DNA from: Castanea sativa
Lineage: Eukaryota > Streptophyta > Magnoliopsida > Fagales > Fagaceae
NCBI RefSeq assembly: GCF_040712315.1
Contig: NC_134019.1
Span: forward strand, 33,885,873-33,949,872
Direction of reading: 5' to 3'
Length of the DNA: 64,000 nucleotides
Shown: in pieces, positions 47,780 through 60,600 of the stretch
Layout of the letters: each line of letters begins with the position of its first letter
Position numbering within the stretch: the stretch's first letter is position 1
The notes under the pieces: generated by a model
Database searches by the model: none
The model's input: the letters and a program-made list of their open reading frames with translations, nothing else
Told to the model about the DNA's origin: nothing
Translations under genes and position numbers: made by a program

Positions 47780-47964
47780 GAGTAATGCTACAGACATAAA
47801 CTATTTTACAACATTTTTATAAATTGTTGATATAGTCAACTTCTTATTGGTTTTCATTTAGACCCACCGTTAACATCACTTTTTTCATTTACCAATAACT
47901 ACTTATCACATCAGTAGTTTGTAAAAACTTTTGTAAAAAAAATCTGTATCTCTAGTATTACTCT
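47780..47964. mobile_element. MULE-derived MITE, 185 bp
   Basis: Ends GAGTAATGCTACAGAC and (inverted) AGAGTAATACTAGAGATACAG. The flanks TCACCATTA at 47771-47779 and 47965-47973 are a perfect 9-bp direct repeat, the target duplication length of Mutator-like elements. Confidence 0.75.
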
Positions 47965-47973
47965 TCACCATTA

Positions 47974-50325
47974 AGTAAATGAAAAATGCTAAAACAATTT
48001 AAATTTAATGACAAAAAACGATACAAATTGATGCGGCAAGAATATAATTGGTGTCACTCAAACAATATAATAATTAAATAAATGTTTTGACTAATTTTTT
48101 TAAATTGATAACACTTCAATTTATAAAACCTACATAGTATGTATCAGTAACTCACCCTAGGTGAATTAGTCTTATTAATTAATAAGAATTAATAATAGAT
48201 TTGAAATATAAAAAATAAACTAAATATTATTTAAGTAATATTTTGAAATAAAAAGCCTTCATTCAAATTTTCGCCTTAGGCCTGCCGGCCTGTAACTGTC
48301 ATGAATGCCTGATTCAATTATTTTTCAATAAGGAGCCAAAGCACATCTCTAGTCGAAGTAACAAGCTAACAGCAATAAGAACCTTGTCAAGAACATCAAA
48401 GGTCGGAGCTGGCACTGTATGACTGACCATTTGGTATTTTAAAAAGGACTAAATTAAGGACATTGCGATGAGTTTTAATTTTTAAAAGAACTACATAATA
48501 TTTGCCAGTCCTTTAAATCCCGTTAAACAAGATCCAAATCAACACTATCTTTGCGTTGCGTGTAATGACTAATGAGCTAATCTAGAAAATGAACAACAAA
48601 ACAAGACCGAAATGTTTTAATCTATTTCCCTAGATTTATAAATCCTAATATAAGGTCAAACAATTCCCCTTCGGAGAAAAAAAAAATTCAAATTCCCAGA
48701 AAACAAGGATGGTATGTTTGGGCTAGCCCAAAAGTAGGAAACATCCCAGCTACCAATCACTTTAGTTGACCTTAGTACTTGAGCTTATCACCAATTGACT
48801 TTTAATTTAGGAGGAGTAGCAACTATCACCAATCTTTCCAGCCAACCCAAAGCAGAAAAATGACCAATTGAATTCTTTTAAAGGGAAATGCTATTTAGCC
48901 TGAGTTAATAATTTATTTTTAAAAAAAATTTATAAAAAAAAAACAATTAATATTTTAACAGTTTTTTTTATTTTTTATAAAAATAATGTTAAAACTTTCT
49001 TAAAATTGATTGTTAACTCATGCTTTAAAGGTATTCAATAGTATGATCTTCTTTTAAATTCCAGTAAAAATAAATATGTATCATTGGAGTCATGATGGAG
49101 CTATTACTTAGACACAACACGTTTGTTGAAGCCACCATTTTACACTAACACACCAATTATTGCCTTACCTAATTATGATTTAAACTTCCGAGAGTTTAAG
49201 GTCAACCACCTTATCCTAGACTTAAGAAGTAGGATTGTTTTATCTACACAGTTAAGGCTTATCCCCAATACCAGAATCTAGTCTGACCAAACCTTAAAGA
49301 GTGGTTTCCTACGTTACTTTGAAAATCACATACCCACCACACACACGAGGGCAATGAACCAAATTTCCATACTACGTTCTATCACTTTCCTACCAGTCTA
49401 TGGTCATTTTTCTCTCACAATTTCTGCTTCTTTTTTGTGGGTCTTCTTGTTTGGTATCCAATATCTTTTGCACCTCCTTATTGAAATGTGACCATATCTC
49501 TTTGGGGATTGGGATGAATGGCTTGCATTTCTGGTAACATGAATATGACTTATCCTCGTTGAGAATTCGATGACCTTAAATCCTGACATTTCTTTGAATC
49601 CACATATATATGGTACAGTTGCAGCAAAGGCCTAAAGGCTAACACAGGACTTCAAACTTATAATAATAATAATAATAATAATAATAATCCTTTCAACACA
49701 TGAACACCCAAGTGAAGCAAACATCGCAATTAATCAGCTTATCTTGACCTAAAGAAAGTTTAATACGTATTCTTTCTTGAGTCCCATAGAAAAAGGACAA
49801 GAAAAGAACATACGGTTCCTAGACTCAATTTTCCCTCTCAATAGAACAAAGAATCACCTTTTTATTTTTTAATGATTATGGTGATATTATTTTTCAACCT
49901 ATCAAATTACATTGATATACCCAAGCAACTAATTGTTGATAGTTAACCAATAACAAAAACAAAATACACTTTTATAGTTTTGTTTCATTTCAAGGTGTTG
50001 TTGACTAGTGACAGTTGTTAATAAATTATTTTAATGAAGTTTTGATATTATTTTTATGGGAAATATAAAAAAAAAACCGTAAAAAATTAATTTTTTTTAT
50101 TTTTCTATAAAATATTTTTTAAATTATTTTCTAAAGGTTTTTTTAGAGCATTTGTTAACTTTTCTCTTCATTTTATCATATTTTTCTTCAAACACACGAA
50201 AGTAGTAGTCAGGGGCAAACCTAGAGGGGGCCAAGGGGGCCCGACCCCCCGGCCAAAAGAAAAAAAAGGACAAAAATAATTCGGCCCCCCTAGCCCAAAG
50301 AAAAAAAAAAGAATTTTTTTAATAG

Positions 50326-50356
<31 letters not shown>

Positions 50357-51040
50357 CTAGTTTCACTCTTCCAAAAACTTAGACCCCTTCCCTCTTAATT
50401 AGCTTAGCCCAACTAGCAACTACCCAACTCAAAAACTTAACAAAAACAAAATTTTAAAATAAAAGATCCGAGTCAACCCAGTATTAGAGTATTATTATTA
50501 GGTGTTCTAAATGTTAAATATTTAGTATTTAGAATAAAAAAAAATACCAAAAATACTACTATACAAAACATTTCAAATACTATATTAAAGTAGCAAAAGT
50601 AAGTTTTGGTTTGTGAAAAAAAAAATATATATATATATATATATGCAACAGTTGATGCTCTTAAGAAACAATATTATTTTGTATTTTTTTTGTCTTTGTT
50701 AGTAGATGATTGCATCTTAATGTATTATGAAACAATGATTTTGTGTATTGATCATGGTTAATAGTTTGTTAGTACTATATGAAAACTTATTTTAATTTTT
50801 TTCTTCTTATATTTCGGCACCCCTATCTTGAAATCTTAGGTCCATCCTAATATAGTGTATTTAACCATTGAAAATTGTTAAAATTGTTGTCATTTTTTTT
50901 ATGGGAAAGTTCTTATCAAGTTTATAATGTAATAAAAAATTTATCATCAAGCTAGGTCAAAACACCAAAAATATTTTTAGGTGGAATTTGAATTCAAGTA
51001 TTTTATTCCACAAAAAAAAAAAAAAAAACCAACTATATCG
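47974..51040. other. Intergenic DNA, no gene seen
   Basis: AT-rich. Holds a (TAA)n microsatellite at 49661-49688, (TA)n at about 50326-50342 and 50628-50644, and a G/C-rich cassette at about 50210-50290 (GAGGGGGCCAAGGGGGCCCGACCCCCC) resembling the poly-C cassette near 25220. No convincing coding similarity on either strand. Confidence 0.45.
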
Positions 51041-51142
51041 ATTAAATTTAATATCGTGTGGGCCGATGACCCACATATCAGATATTAAAATAATAAAAAC
51101 AGATACTACACTTGATCTTCGCCAAAAAGCCGAGAAAGGTAT
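51041..51142 (-). pseudogene. U2 snRNA pseudogene (5' half)
   Basis: The minus strand from 51142 reads ATACCTTTCTCGG, then GATCAAGTGTAGTATCTG and AATATCTGATATGTGGG, followed by CCCACACGATATTAAATTTA. This is the 5' half of plant U2 snRNA, including the branch-point-recognition GUAGUA. It stops before the Sm site (AUUUUUUG) and stem-loops III-IV, has substitutions such as GGCGAAG for GGCUAAG and GTCATC for GCCATC, and is followed by a T-run. U2 pairs with the intron branch point in the spliceosome; this copy cannot be a functional snRNA. Confidence 0.88.
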
Positions 51143-51562
51143 TAAAAAAAAAACTGTATCAATTGAACTAACTAATATCAATTAAAACCAAGACATGAGT
51201 TAAACATGCAATGTATTTGTCTTGATTGTCAGAGCCGTGACTGTGTGACCATCTGCATGAAATTCGATACGAACTTGTGCTCATTTTTTCTGGTACTTTC
51301 TCCTTTCCTTCCTACAATACTTCATCTGAAAGTAACCTAGAGATACATCATATGAGTCATCCCCAAGTACAATGTTTCAACTATTGAATTAAGCCTTATT
51401 AGGTAGGTATGAATAAGCTTGGGCATGCCTATCACGTGTCGTATTTAATTATAACTGGTGCTATGGCCTATAGGATGGTCCTGACCCCTATGTATAAGAC
51501 AATATTAACAAGCAAAACCGAACGTGCAATAATGTTGATAACTATTGCAACGTATCGATTAA
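51143..51562. other. Intergenic DNA, no gene seen
   Basis: No promoter element typical of snRNA genes (USE RTCCCACATCG or a correctly spaced TATA) is visible upstream of the U2-like sequence on the minus strand. Confidence 0.4.
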
Positions 51563-51887
51563 GGGTCCGTTTGGATAGAACTTATTGCTGAAAACTGAAA
51601 ACTGAAAATACTGTAGTAAAATAATTTTTAAATGTGTGAATAGTGCTGTGGAACCCATTTTTAATATATTTTTTTTTCTGAATAAAGTGCTGTGGGTCCC
51701 ATAAACAGTATGTGAACAGTACAGCTACAGTGTGTGAACAGTAAAATTGGTCTCCTGCACAGTGAAATAACGTGCATGAACAGTATCGGTTACTGTTCAT
51801 GCGCGTTGAAAAAAAAAAAAAAAAAAAAAAAAGCTACAAAACGCAAAACTCAAATAGTGGCCACAATAAGCTGAATCCAAACTCAGC
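51563..51887. mobile_element. MITE, first of three related copies
   Basis: Starts GGGTCCGTTTGGATAGAACTT, ends TGAATCCAAACTCAGC; flanked by TTAA on both sides. Contains ACTGAAAACTGAAAATACTG, AAATGTGTGAATAGTGCTGT and a CATGAACAGTA/TACTGTTCATG inverted pair before an A-run. Confidence 0.75.
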
Positions 51888-51891
51888 TTAA

Positions 51892-52094
51892 GGGTCCGTT
51901 TGGATAGAACTTATTGCTGAAAACTGAAAACTGAAAACTGAAAACACTGTAGCAAAATAATTTTAAAATGTGTGAATAGTACCGCGGGACCCATTTTTAA
52001 TGAAAAAGTTGCTGAAAAGTGAAATTTGTGGGTCCATAAACAGTGCACGAATGCACTGTTCACAGAAAATTGGGTCAACACTTGCGGCTGGAGG

Positions 52095-52129
<35 letters not shown>

Positions 52130-52168
52130 ACAAAACGCAGACGCAGAAACGCCTATCCAAACTCCACC
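51892..52168. mobile_element. MITE, second copy, abutting the first
   Basis: Same start, separated from the first copy only by the shared TTAA/TAA target sequence; ends CTATCCAAACTCCACC followed by TAA. Carries an A-run of about 36 at 52093-52128. Confidence 0.75.
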
Positions 52169-52340
52169 TAAGTATTACTAACAATCGTTTGTTTCAGTAT
52201 TTACGTTCTCTGAAAGATGAGTCTAATTTCGAAAGGTATACTCTAAAAAATTATTTATTTTTCTATATTTGATATTGACCTTAAAAATGAGTTAGAAAGC
52301 TATATTTTGGCTTCTTTTATTTAGTTTAGTGTGAGATACA

Positions 52341-52618
52341 GGGTCCGTTTGGATAGAGCTTATTGCTGAAAACTGAAAACACTGTAGCAAAATAATTTTT
52401 AAATGTGTGAATAGTATTGTGGGACCCATTTTTAATATTTTTTCTGACTAAAGTGCTTGTGGGTCTCATGAACAGTGCGTAAACAGTAAAATTGGTCTCT
52501 CGCACAGTAAAATACCGTGCATGAACAGTACCAGTTACTATTCATGCACGTTGAAAAAAAAAAAAAAAAAGGCAAAAAATTCTCAGCAAAACGCAAACGC
52601 AGCGTATCCAAACACAGC
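52341..52618. mobile_element. MITE, third copy
   Basis: Starts GGGTCCGTTTGGATAGAGCTT and ends GTATCCAAACACAGC; flanked by TACA on both sides (52337-52340 and 52619-52622). Confidence 0.75.
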
Positions 52619-52622
52619 TACA

Positions 52623-54575
52623 GAATTATTTTCTAGAAAATTTTAGAAAAAAACAACTTCTAAAAAATAAGTAAGTCATTGTTTTAATAGGGTTTTTCAT
52701 TGGCCACAAATAGTTTTCCTTTGATCAATTTTTTTTTATTTTATATATAGCCAATCATATGCATAAAAACGTATAAAACTACTTTCGCATAAGGTTATAC
52801 ATCAAAACAAATGGAATAATTATGGGTGATAATCATAACGAATATAGATTGGCTAAGTTCAATTAACTACAACCCCTAAAAAGTAAGTCATACTTTTAAT
52901 AGAATTTTTTCTTGACCATAGATAGTTTTCCTTTGATCCATGTTTTTAATGTTACCAAACATATACAAGAAAACACATAAAACTATTTTCACATATAAGA
53001 TTTTTCATCAAAACAAATAAAATTATTAGTGTTAGTAATCATAACGGGTATAGATTGGCCAAGTTCAATAACCACAAGTTCCCAATGGTATTTTTCTTTG
53101 CTAGTTTGGTGTTTAATAAATAATTTTCTTTTAGCATTTGCATTTGAAATTGTGGGGATCCAAAGTTTACAAAGCAAGTCATTAGCAAGGACCTAGCTGA
53201 AATTGTAGTTCTTATTGGCAAACGATCAGCAAGACAGGACCTATAAGTATAACCTACTCACTACGCCAAGGATCAGTTATCAATGGGGTTGGTCGAAATT
53301 GCTCCTATGGTTATGTTAGACACAGCTGGTTGAAAATATATTTTTATAGAGTGACAACCTAGTGCTCTCATACCTTTGTTGGAATGTGATTTGGGTATTT
53401 AATTGAAAGACCTATTTTGAGGGTACAATGAGAAATTTTTAGCCATTTGAATCCAGAAGGGTTTAGTTTGACAACTCATATCCCTCAAAGAGAGCTAATA
53501 GAGGAAACTGGAAAGTAATATTGTAACTAACTATTTTTGACAACTGACTACATAATGAGTTACATATGGTATACTTAGTGTATCTAATCACTCTTTCACA
53601 TAGGCCTAGGTCTCATACTGTGAATCCATTTTTATGTGAAATAGAATAATAGGTTTTTTTTTTTTTACGAGATAGGAGCTACTATAGGGTTGTTTCAGCC
53701 TCCTTTAATGACCGAAGGCTCAAATGGGGACTTGGCTCACTGGGTCCTTCCGAGCAAATGGGCTGAAGTCCAACATTTTCCAAAATTTTACACGCTCAAA
53801 ATATGAAGGAAAACAATCAAACATCACATTAGCTTATCAAGAGGCAGGGAAAGAAATCGAGATTTCAAATCACAAATTTTTTGCCTCCAATAATTTCTGC
53901 ATCCATTCCTGCAGCAAGAACTTTTGTTTTAAAATCTTATAATTATTTGTGTCCTATAATTTAATTTTTATTATACCATCATGAAATTTAAAATTACAAA
54001 GACAAAAAAAGAACAGCAAATAAAGATAAATAGTCTCTTCGTAAATCTCAAAAAGAAGAATCACGACACAGTCCCGGAAGAAAATACATAAACAATAATA
54101 TTTACAGCTCTTATTAAAAACCAGAATTCAATCCTCTCTTAGAAACCTTAAAACACATATAGCCCAAAAGCAAAAAGGCATAAAATGCTGATAAAAACAC
54201 CTCTTCTATACATTGGTTTATCATTTAATTTGAAGTGCACATTCTTTGGATCAAAATTCTTTGTACAATACAACACGAGACATGTGGACACGTAGACAAC
54301 CAATCTCGCAAGGCAAATCTTGTTGCCACAAAGTTGCAAGAATCTTGACCTTTCTCACCAGCTCATTTCAAGTGGCAAAATCTCATTACATTACATGAAC
54401 AACCAATTGTTTAATCCATCATCGTCTTGTGGGGAAATTTTCAAGTGGTCCCCAAACCACTCACATCTCTTGTGCTCCTCATCTTTGTGCTTGTAAAGTT
54501 ATTGTAACTGTGCAAAATCATCATTGTCATCACTTTTTTTTTTTACTATTTTTATTTTTTACTTTCACCCTCTTT
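52623..54575. other. Intergenic DNA and probable 3' UTR of the WD40 gene
   Basis: Two diverged copies of a segment of about 185 bp (about 52680-52880 and 52860-53070: TAGTTTTCCTTTGATC ... ATAATCATAACG...TATAGATTGGC...AAGTTCAATAACC). The last few hundred bases before 54576 are probably 3' UTR of the minus-strand gene. No other gene seen. Confidence 0.4.
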
Positions 54576-56036
54576 TTAACCTTGATGGCTGTTCTTCCTA
54601 TTTAGGTTAGGCGAATTAGAATTGGAAAAACTCGCTCTCATTTGCTTCAAATCCGGTGCCTGTTCAGACATGCGCCACACTTTCACTGACTTATCCAAAC
54701 TCCCACTATACACTATCCACCGTTGATCACCATCTTCTTGATTATCACGATCCTCCTCAACCGTCAAGCACTTAACGGGTCCATTATGACCCGTAAGAAC
54801 CGAAAGGCAAACATGGGCCCCGCCGGCCTCCCTCCTCCACACGCAAATATTTTTATCAGCGGACCCACTGAACAAAAGGTTCCCCGCCGTAGCCAGGCAC
54901 AGCACCGCAACCTTGTGACCCCTAAGGACCCCACCATGGGACAAGTGCTTTTCACGTTCCCAGAAATTCACAAGCCCATCAGACGAACCACAATACACCA
55001 CGTCAGCACCACCTGAAACCGATGATTGATTCACAGCCAACGATGTAACCGCGTTCTCTTGCTTCAACAAAACCTGCACCAGAAAATGCTTCGTCCCTTT
55101 CCCTTGCAACTCTCTTTTCCACATCTTCACCGTCCCATCTGCAGAGCCAGTGAAAACCAGCGAATCGAACCCAGAAACGACGGCGTTTACTGCATCATCG
55201 TGAGCTGGGATTGACTCTAAGCACTTCGAATTCGCTATGCGCCACACTTTCAACGTTTTGTCCCACGAGCCTGAGTACAACAAACCCAATTCCTCGTTCA
55301 AGCTCATGCATGAAACAGCATCAAAGTGTTTGATAAAAACAACGTTGCGGTTTCTCCGAACTTCCACGTAGTTTTTCGGGTTCCACGAGCTTTTCACGAA
55401 GTCTTTAAACGTGGGCAAACTTCCAATACGTTTGAAACTAACGGGGCCTTTCTGCAAAATCTTCCAGATTCGGATTTTACCGTCTTGGTGACCAGTGAAA
55501 ATCCTATCCCCACATATAATAATGGTTTTCACTAACCCACTGTTCGATTTAAACCCAGAAAACTCCTTCATGTTCTTCCAAACACGTATGTTCTTGCTGT
55601 CCGAACCTGTGTACAACAAATCACCGGACACCGCTAAAGAATATATGTGACCTTCTTCTCGTACGAGCGAGCCTATGAGACCGTTAATCCGAGGAAGACC
55701 CTCGAAGAAATTAGCGAAAGGCGAAGGAGTTAACCATGGGGACTTGTTCATAGGCGAGGATTGGTTCCACGGAGACATGACATTGTACGGCGAGGAACCA
55801 ACACTACTTTCGTAGTTTCCGGGACTCGTTGCTGCAGAGGACACACTGGGTCGGCGTGAGTAATCTAAATTATCGTTGCTATTTCGCCTTTGATTATTGT
55901 CGGTGTTGCAATTGTCATCGTCGAATTTGTTTGATGACAACATAGCCGGATCTGAATGTAACAGAGATCCTAGCTTTGGTCGGCCTAGGGTGCCTGTTCG
56001 CTCCATAACAACGGTGCCACCTCTATCGTTTGTCAT
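54576..56036 (-). CDS. JINGUBANG-like WD40 repeat protein (486 aa, intronless)
   Basis: Starts [20 protein letters not shown]. The N-terminus (about 1-110) is Asn/Ser-rich and low in complexity, then [15 protein letters not shown] and a seven-bladed WD40 propeller with blades ending [78 protein letters not shown] and [13 protein letters not shown]. Such propellers are protein-interaction scaffolds. The closest family I know is plant JINGUBANG and relatives (in Arabidopsis JGB acts in pollen germination); the role here is inferred. An upstream in-frame ATG at 56264 lies before the TATA box, so translation from it is unlikely. The frame is intact and ends in [12 protein letters not shown]; length is normal for the family. 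Confidence 0.9.
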   Translation of the reverse strand: MTNDRGGTVVMERTGTLGRPKLGSLLHSDPAMLSSNKFDDDNCNTDNNQRRNSNDNLDYSRRPSVSSAATSPGNYESSVGSSPYNVMSPWNQSSPMNKSPWLTPSPFANFFEGLPRINGLIGSLVREEGHIYSLAVSGDLLYTGSDSKNIRVWKNMKEFSGFKSNSGLVKTIIICGDRIFTGHQDGKIRIWKILQKGPVSFKRIGSLPTFKDFVKSSWNPKNYVEVRRNRNVVFIKHFDAVSCMSLNEELGLLYSGSWDKTLKVWRIANSKCLESIPAHDDAVNAVVSGFDSLVFTGSADGTVKMWKRELQGKGTKHFLVQVLLKQENAVTSLAVNQSSVSGGADVVYCGSSDGLVNFWEREKHLSHGGVLRGHKVAVLCLATAGNLLFSGSADKNICVWRREAGGAHVCLSVLTGHNGPVKCLTVEEDRDNQEDGDQRWIVYSGSLDKSVKVWRMSEQAPDLKQMRASFSNSNSPNLNRKNSHQG

Positions 56037-56270
56037 TCTTGGATCAAAGAGAAGGGAAAATTTGTGTTTGGTTGGTGAGAATTTGAGAGAGAAATTGGAG
56101 GAAAAATAAAGAATGTGTGTTTTTGTGTGTTTAAGATTTTTTGTGAGGTAATAGAGATTTGAGATTTGAGATTTGAGAATTAAAATGAAGGGCGAAGGAG
56201 TATTGCTGTATTGGTATATATATAGGAGCAAAGAATCAATGGTGGTTGTGTGGGTTGGTGACACGTGGTG
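56037..56270 (-). promoter_or_regulatory. Core promoter and leader of the WD40 gene
   Basis: On the minus strand, CTATATATATACC at about 56213-56225 is a good TATA box, placing transcription start near 56185-56195 and giving a leader of about 150 bases. ACACGTGG-type G-box/ACGTG sequence lies just upstream (about 56260-56283: TGACACGTGGTGG and ATACGTGATCG on the + strand). Confidence 0.6.
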
Positions 56271-59000
56271 GAAAAATACGTGATCGTTTTGAACCGGAAA
56301 ACCGGCTGTACCGGTAATGAGGAAACTAGAAAGAGAAAAATAGTAATTGTTGGTACTTTTGTTGTTGCGTTGTGTTGTGTTGTGTTGTGTTGTGTGTGTA
56401 TGGAGGTGATGTAGATGGTTTTATTTTTTTTGTTTTTGTTTCTCTATTTTCGGCGTTTGAGATCCACACGCTATTTTGGGAACCTGTTTTTGTTTTTGTT
56501 TTTTGTTTTTTTTTTTTTTTGGGGGGACTAGAATTTGGAACGTGAAGAAGCGTTTTCATACTCGGTGTATTTGACCTTTCAAATTCACAAGTACAAATAA
56601 AAATTTTTGACCTTCGAGTTGGTCAAAATTTGATGCACGTTTTTTCATTAAAACATTGAGTGTGTACATTGGCAACTTTGCTATAAAAAGTGGTTTTGGG
56701 TTTTCTCTTGCTGAATAATAAATGGTGTCTCTTTGTTGTCTTTGAATTTGTCTTATTGACTGTATAAAGGAAAGGTTGCACTTGCAGAGTTAAATTAGCA
56801 ATTGAGGTGTTCTTTTTCTTCATTTCTTAGTTGGATGAGTTAAACTAAGAGTTTATTTAGAAAAATATTTTTTAAAATTTTTATAGAAAAATAAATGAAA
56901 ATTTTTTGACCACTTTTATATTTTTTATAAAAATAGTATCAAAATTTTTCTAAAATAATTTATTAATAATTATTCTAAAGACACTTGTTAATAGGTCTTT
57001 TTAAAATTTATCATTTATACTAGGTAGAGTACATTATATATAGAGTTGGAAACTTTGAATACCGTAATTGCGTTGATTTATATGTGACAAAGTAAAGTAA
57101 AAAAAAAAAAAAGTATATTGTGATTTAATTAATTAACCTTATGAATTGTAAATCATATTTAGGTCAAATGTATATTTTTTAGTATTTTTAAGAAAATGTC
57201 TTGTATTTGAATTCTTCCTCTTTATGGTTTATGGCTAATTATTCAGTGTTCTAAAAGTATAGAAAATGTGTGTTTTACTCTCTCACATAATAATGAGTCT
57301 CATCAGATAAATTCATAATATAATTCACTATTCATAAGAGAGGAGTAACACACATTTATTGTGCTTGAGCACAAAATTATTACATCTCACTTAAAATATG
57401 TATATAGAAAAATAAAATCATTTTATCTCTGAGGGGTAACATTTGGTGTGCACTAATTATATTTTTTTAATAGAAAAAATGTAAGTAAATTTTATTAATG
57501 AATTAAATTGTTTTGGAATACAACAAATTATCTGATAGATCTTCTACCTTCAATATCTGTAGAAAAAATTGTATTTTTAGCAACGGCATGGGCAATGTAT
57601 TTTAAGCAACGGCGTGGGCAATACGTAAAAAATGTGGATACATTTTGTGCAATTAAAATATTTAATATACATTTTTTAAATATAAATTCGATAGTTACAA
57701 CTTTTATTAAATAAAATATATCTATAATTTAAGGCAATCTTTCAAAAGAAAACCAAAATATTCTTTTGGGAGAAAATAACTAGGATACATTGTATTTAAT
57801 TAAGCGGAAAAGAAGATACATTGTAGAGTCGAAAAACTTTTGAGATTATTCGTTTTCAAGGCCATTGATATCCCACTATCATAGATTATATATTTTTGGA
57901 CAGAGCATACAGATAACTCTAGGGTCTGCAAGATCTAAAACCAGTAGTTTACAGCTACAGTTCTTTTGGCATTCAAAAGGTCACCAAGGTTAGTAGGTTA
58001 CAAATTTAAATTTACAACTACTCCTTTGAATGGGCTGGACCAAAAAGGCTATCAATTTACCCTATCGTGCTTTTCCTCCAAAACAAAAAAAAAAAAAAAA
58101 AAAACCTATCGTGCTAATCAACTACTATATATATATATATATATATATAGTGAAATTTCAACTTATGAAGTCTATAATATAATGATTGCTTATACATAGA
58201 TAAAATGGAATTTTAACTTTTAATGTTTTCTGTGTAATGATTGCTCTTATCATTAAGCTAAAATATCGATTGATTTTTACTCCTATCATCAATCTAAAAT
58301 TTCAACTAATGATGTCTAGTGTATGATAATTGCTTATTTAATTTATGATGTCTATTATATGATGATTGCACTAGATCTCTTTTTTAACAACAATAAATTT
58401 TACTAATTGAATTAATTGAAAGTCTAAAACCCACCAGTAGCTAACACAATAAGGCATTATGCCTCAGGACAAAGTGTATTCTTTACTAGAGTGGAATTAG
58501 TGACAATTCGACAAGTCAAATGAAAACAACACTAGATTGAAATGCTAATTGTGACATCGAGACCCAGATATGATTTTCTTAGTGTGTTGAGGATTGGATT
58601 CTTTCCCGTGGCCATTTCACCTGTAAATTTATATTAAGAGAGCCATCATCCCAAGCAGCGGCTGGTTTCAATAGCTGAACAATGTGGTTGTCATGCATTT
58701 GCCTCGTTAGTCGTCACTATTAATATGTAGCTTTAACTTGAACCATGCATTTTCATTATGTCAACTAGTTGCTGTGCCTTTACCATGTACAGTAGCTTAA
58801 TTAGACCATTAACAAAAAAAAGATCATACAATGACAAAATCATTGACATTATTTATGATTTTATCGATAGAATTGACTTTCAGATACAGTTATAGTCATG
58901 TATATCCAAAATTGTTGAATTTAAGCTTTGTGGGGGCATAGTGAACCGCCCACATAAGGATAAAATTTTAACTTTTTGTTGGTAATAATTATTATTATTA

Positions 59001-59032
<32 letters not shown>

Positions 59033-60189
59033 CTTTTTATACAAGATATAATTTCTACTCTAGCCTAATCTAAGTGTATATAACTATATGTGTGTGAAGT
59101 GACTCCACAAGCATTTATACTTGTAGAGTGACCATCACACCAAAAGTACGTAGTGAAAATTTTTTGTTGGCAATAATTACTCGAGTCTCGTGAAAGTTTT
59201 TTGTATCAACCACATGTCATCATGTGATTCATAGTATCTTTTAACTTTTTATTGGCTGAAGTTAAATTCTGTTGGTCATCTTCTTAAAAATCTAATGCCA
59301 ATTGTCCTTAGTTTCTAATTGAATGATACATTCAATTTTTAAAGGCAATTATATATATACATAAATGTCAATGAAATTAAACTCTTATTATAAATTCTAA
59401 TTAAAGGATAAATCCGATTTTGAAAGCTAACTATACATAAATGCCAATGAAATTAAATTTTTATTATAAATACTTTTTTTTGGGAGAAGGTTATTAAAAA
59501 TATTTTGAACTAGAAAAATTATTAATTTATTGACGAATTAGTCAAAACTATATATTATAAGATGAGTTATCTCTGAAAACACCTTTTTTTTTTATAATTT
59601 ATAATCAATGGTATTTAGATCTCTTCAATAATTTGACTATTCCCTTGAACATGTGTAGTCTTCTTCGTCCCACACACACCGGCTTATTACAAGGAAAAAT
59701 TTGTCAGAGGTGGCCCCAAAGTATATGTTGAAACACCTAATTGCATTTCTTATAACAATTTGCACAAGAATAATGTACTACTAGCCTTATCACACGCGCT
59801 TCACATGTACGATGATGATTTTTTTTTTTTTTTAAATTGAGTTTAATATAATTTTTTTAATTTGAATTTATCTATTGTTAGTGAGATTTCATAGAAATGA
59901 AATCTTAAGAAACTAAAATTTAGGATTTAAAAATGAATAAACTACTGTGTTTAGTATGTGCTAGTTTTTAGGAAAAAATGTATCAAATGTGCATAAGATA
60001 TATTTAAATAGAGAATGTGCATTTGTAGGAAAAAGGTTTCTTGGGTAGTTTTTATTTTATTTTGTTGAATTACAATTTTAACCCTATTTTTTATTTTTTA
60101 AGAATAAGTATTTTTTTATTTAGATTGTGAATATTTTTGACATTTTTTGAATCCATAACTAAATTTTCGAATCCTTTTAATATATAAAG
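56271..60189. other. AT-rich intergenic DNA, no gene seen
   Basis: Holds a (TGTTG)n-like run at about 56366-56395, a (TA)n run at 58125-58150 and an (ATT)n microsatellite at 58986-59033. None of the short open frames shows recognisable similarity. Confidence 0.5.
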
Positions 60190-60600
60190 ATGAAGTGTGT
60201 GCTTGGATTCAAATTAAAAAGCTAGCTTATTTTTAATATTCAGTTTATTTTTGCTACTATTCATGGGTCTCACTGCACTTTTTGGTACTATTCATGAGTT
60301 CTATTATTTCAGCTAACTTTTAACTTTATCTACAGTACTTTTAGCAAAAAGTTTTTAGTTTCAGCAAAATAAACATATTCCAAACAGACCAAAAATAATA
60401 CATTTCATCACTAGATATAATAGAAATAAACTCACTTTTTAATACTATTTATGAGTCCCACTATACTATTTTAGCTAACTTTTAGCTTTATCTAGATTAC
60501 TTTTAGCAAAAAAAAATTTAGTTTCAGTAAAATAAACACATTCCAAACATACCAGAAAAAATACATTTCATTACTAGATATAATATAAATAAACCCCACT
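60190..60600. repeat. MITE-like segment with internal tandem duplication
   Basis: A segment of about 165 bp occurs twice in a row (about 60266-60430 and 60431-60597), each with ACTATT(C/T)ATGAG, TTTAGC(T/A)...CTTTATCTA, TAGCAAAAA, TTTAGTTTCAG(C/T)AAAATAAAC and ATTCCAAACA, then ACATTTCATnACTAGATATAAT. The wording resembles the AGTTTCAGCAAAATAA arms of Fagales-type MITEs near 46000. Confidence 0.6.

Noticed and set aside
51041..51142. Functional U2 snRNA gene
   Set aside because: The Sm site and 3' stem-loops are missing and paired stem positions are changed.
54723..55016. Plus-strand open frames across the WD40 gene
   Set aside because: They are antisense shadows of a well-conserved minus-strand protein.
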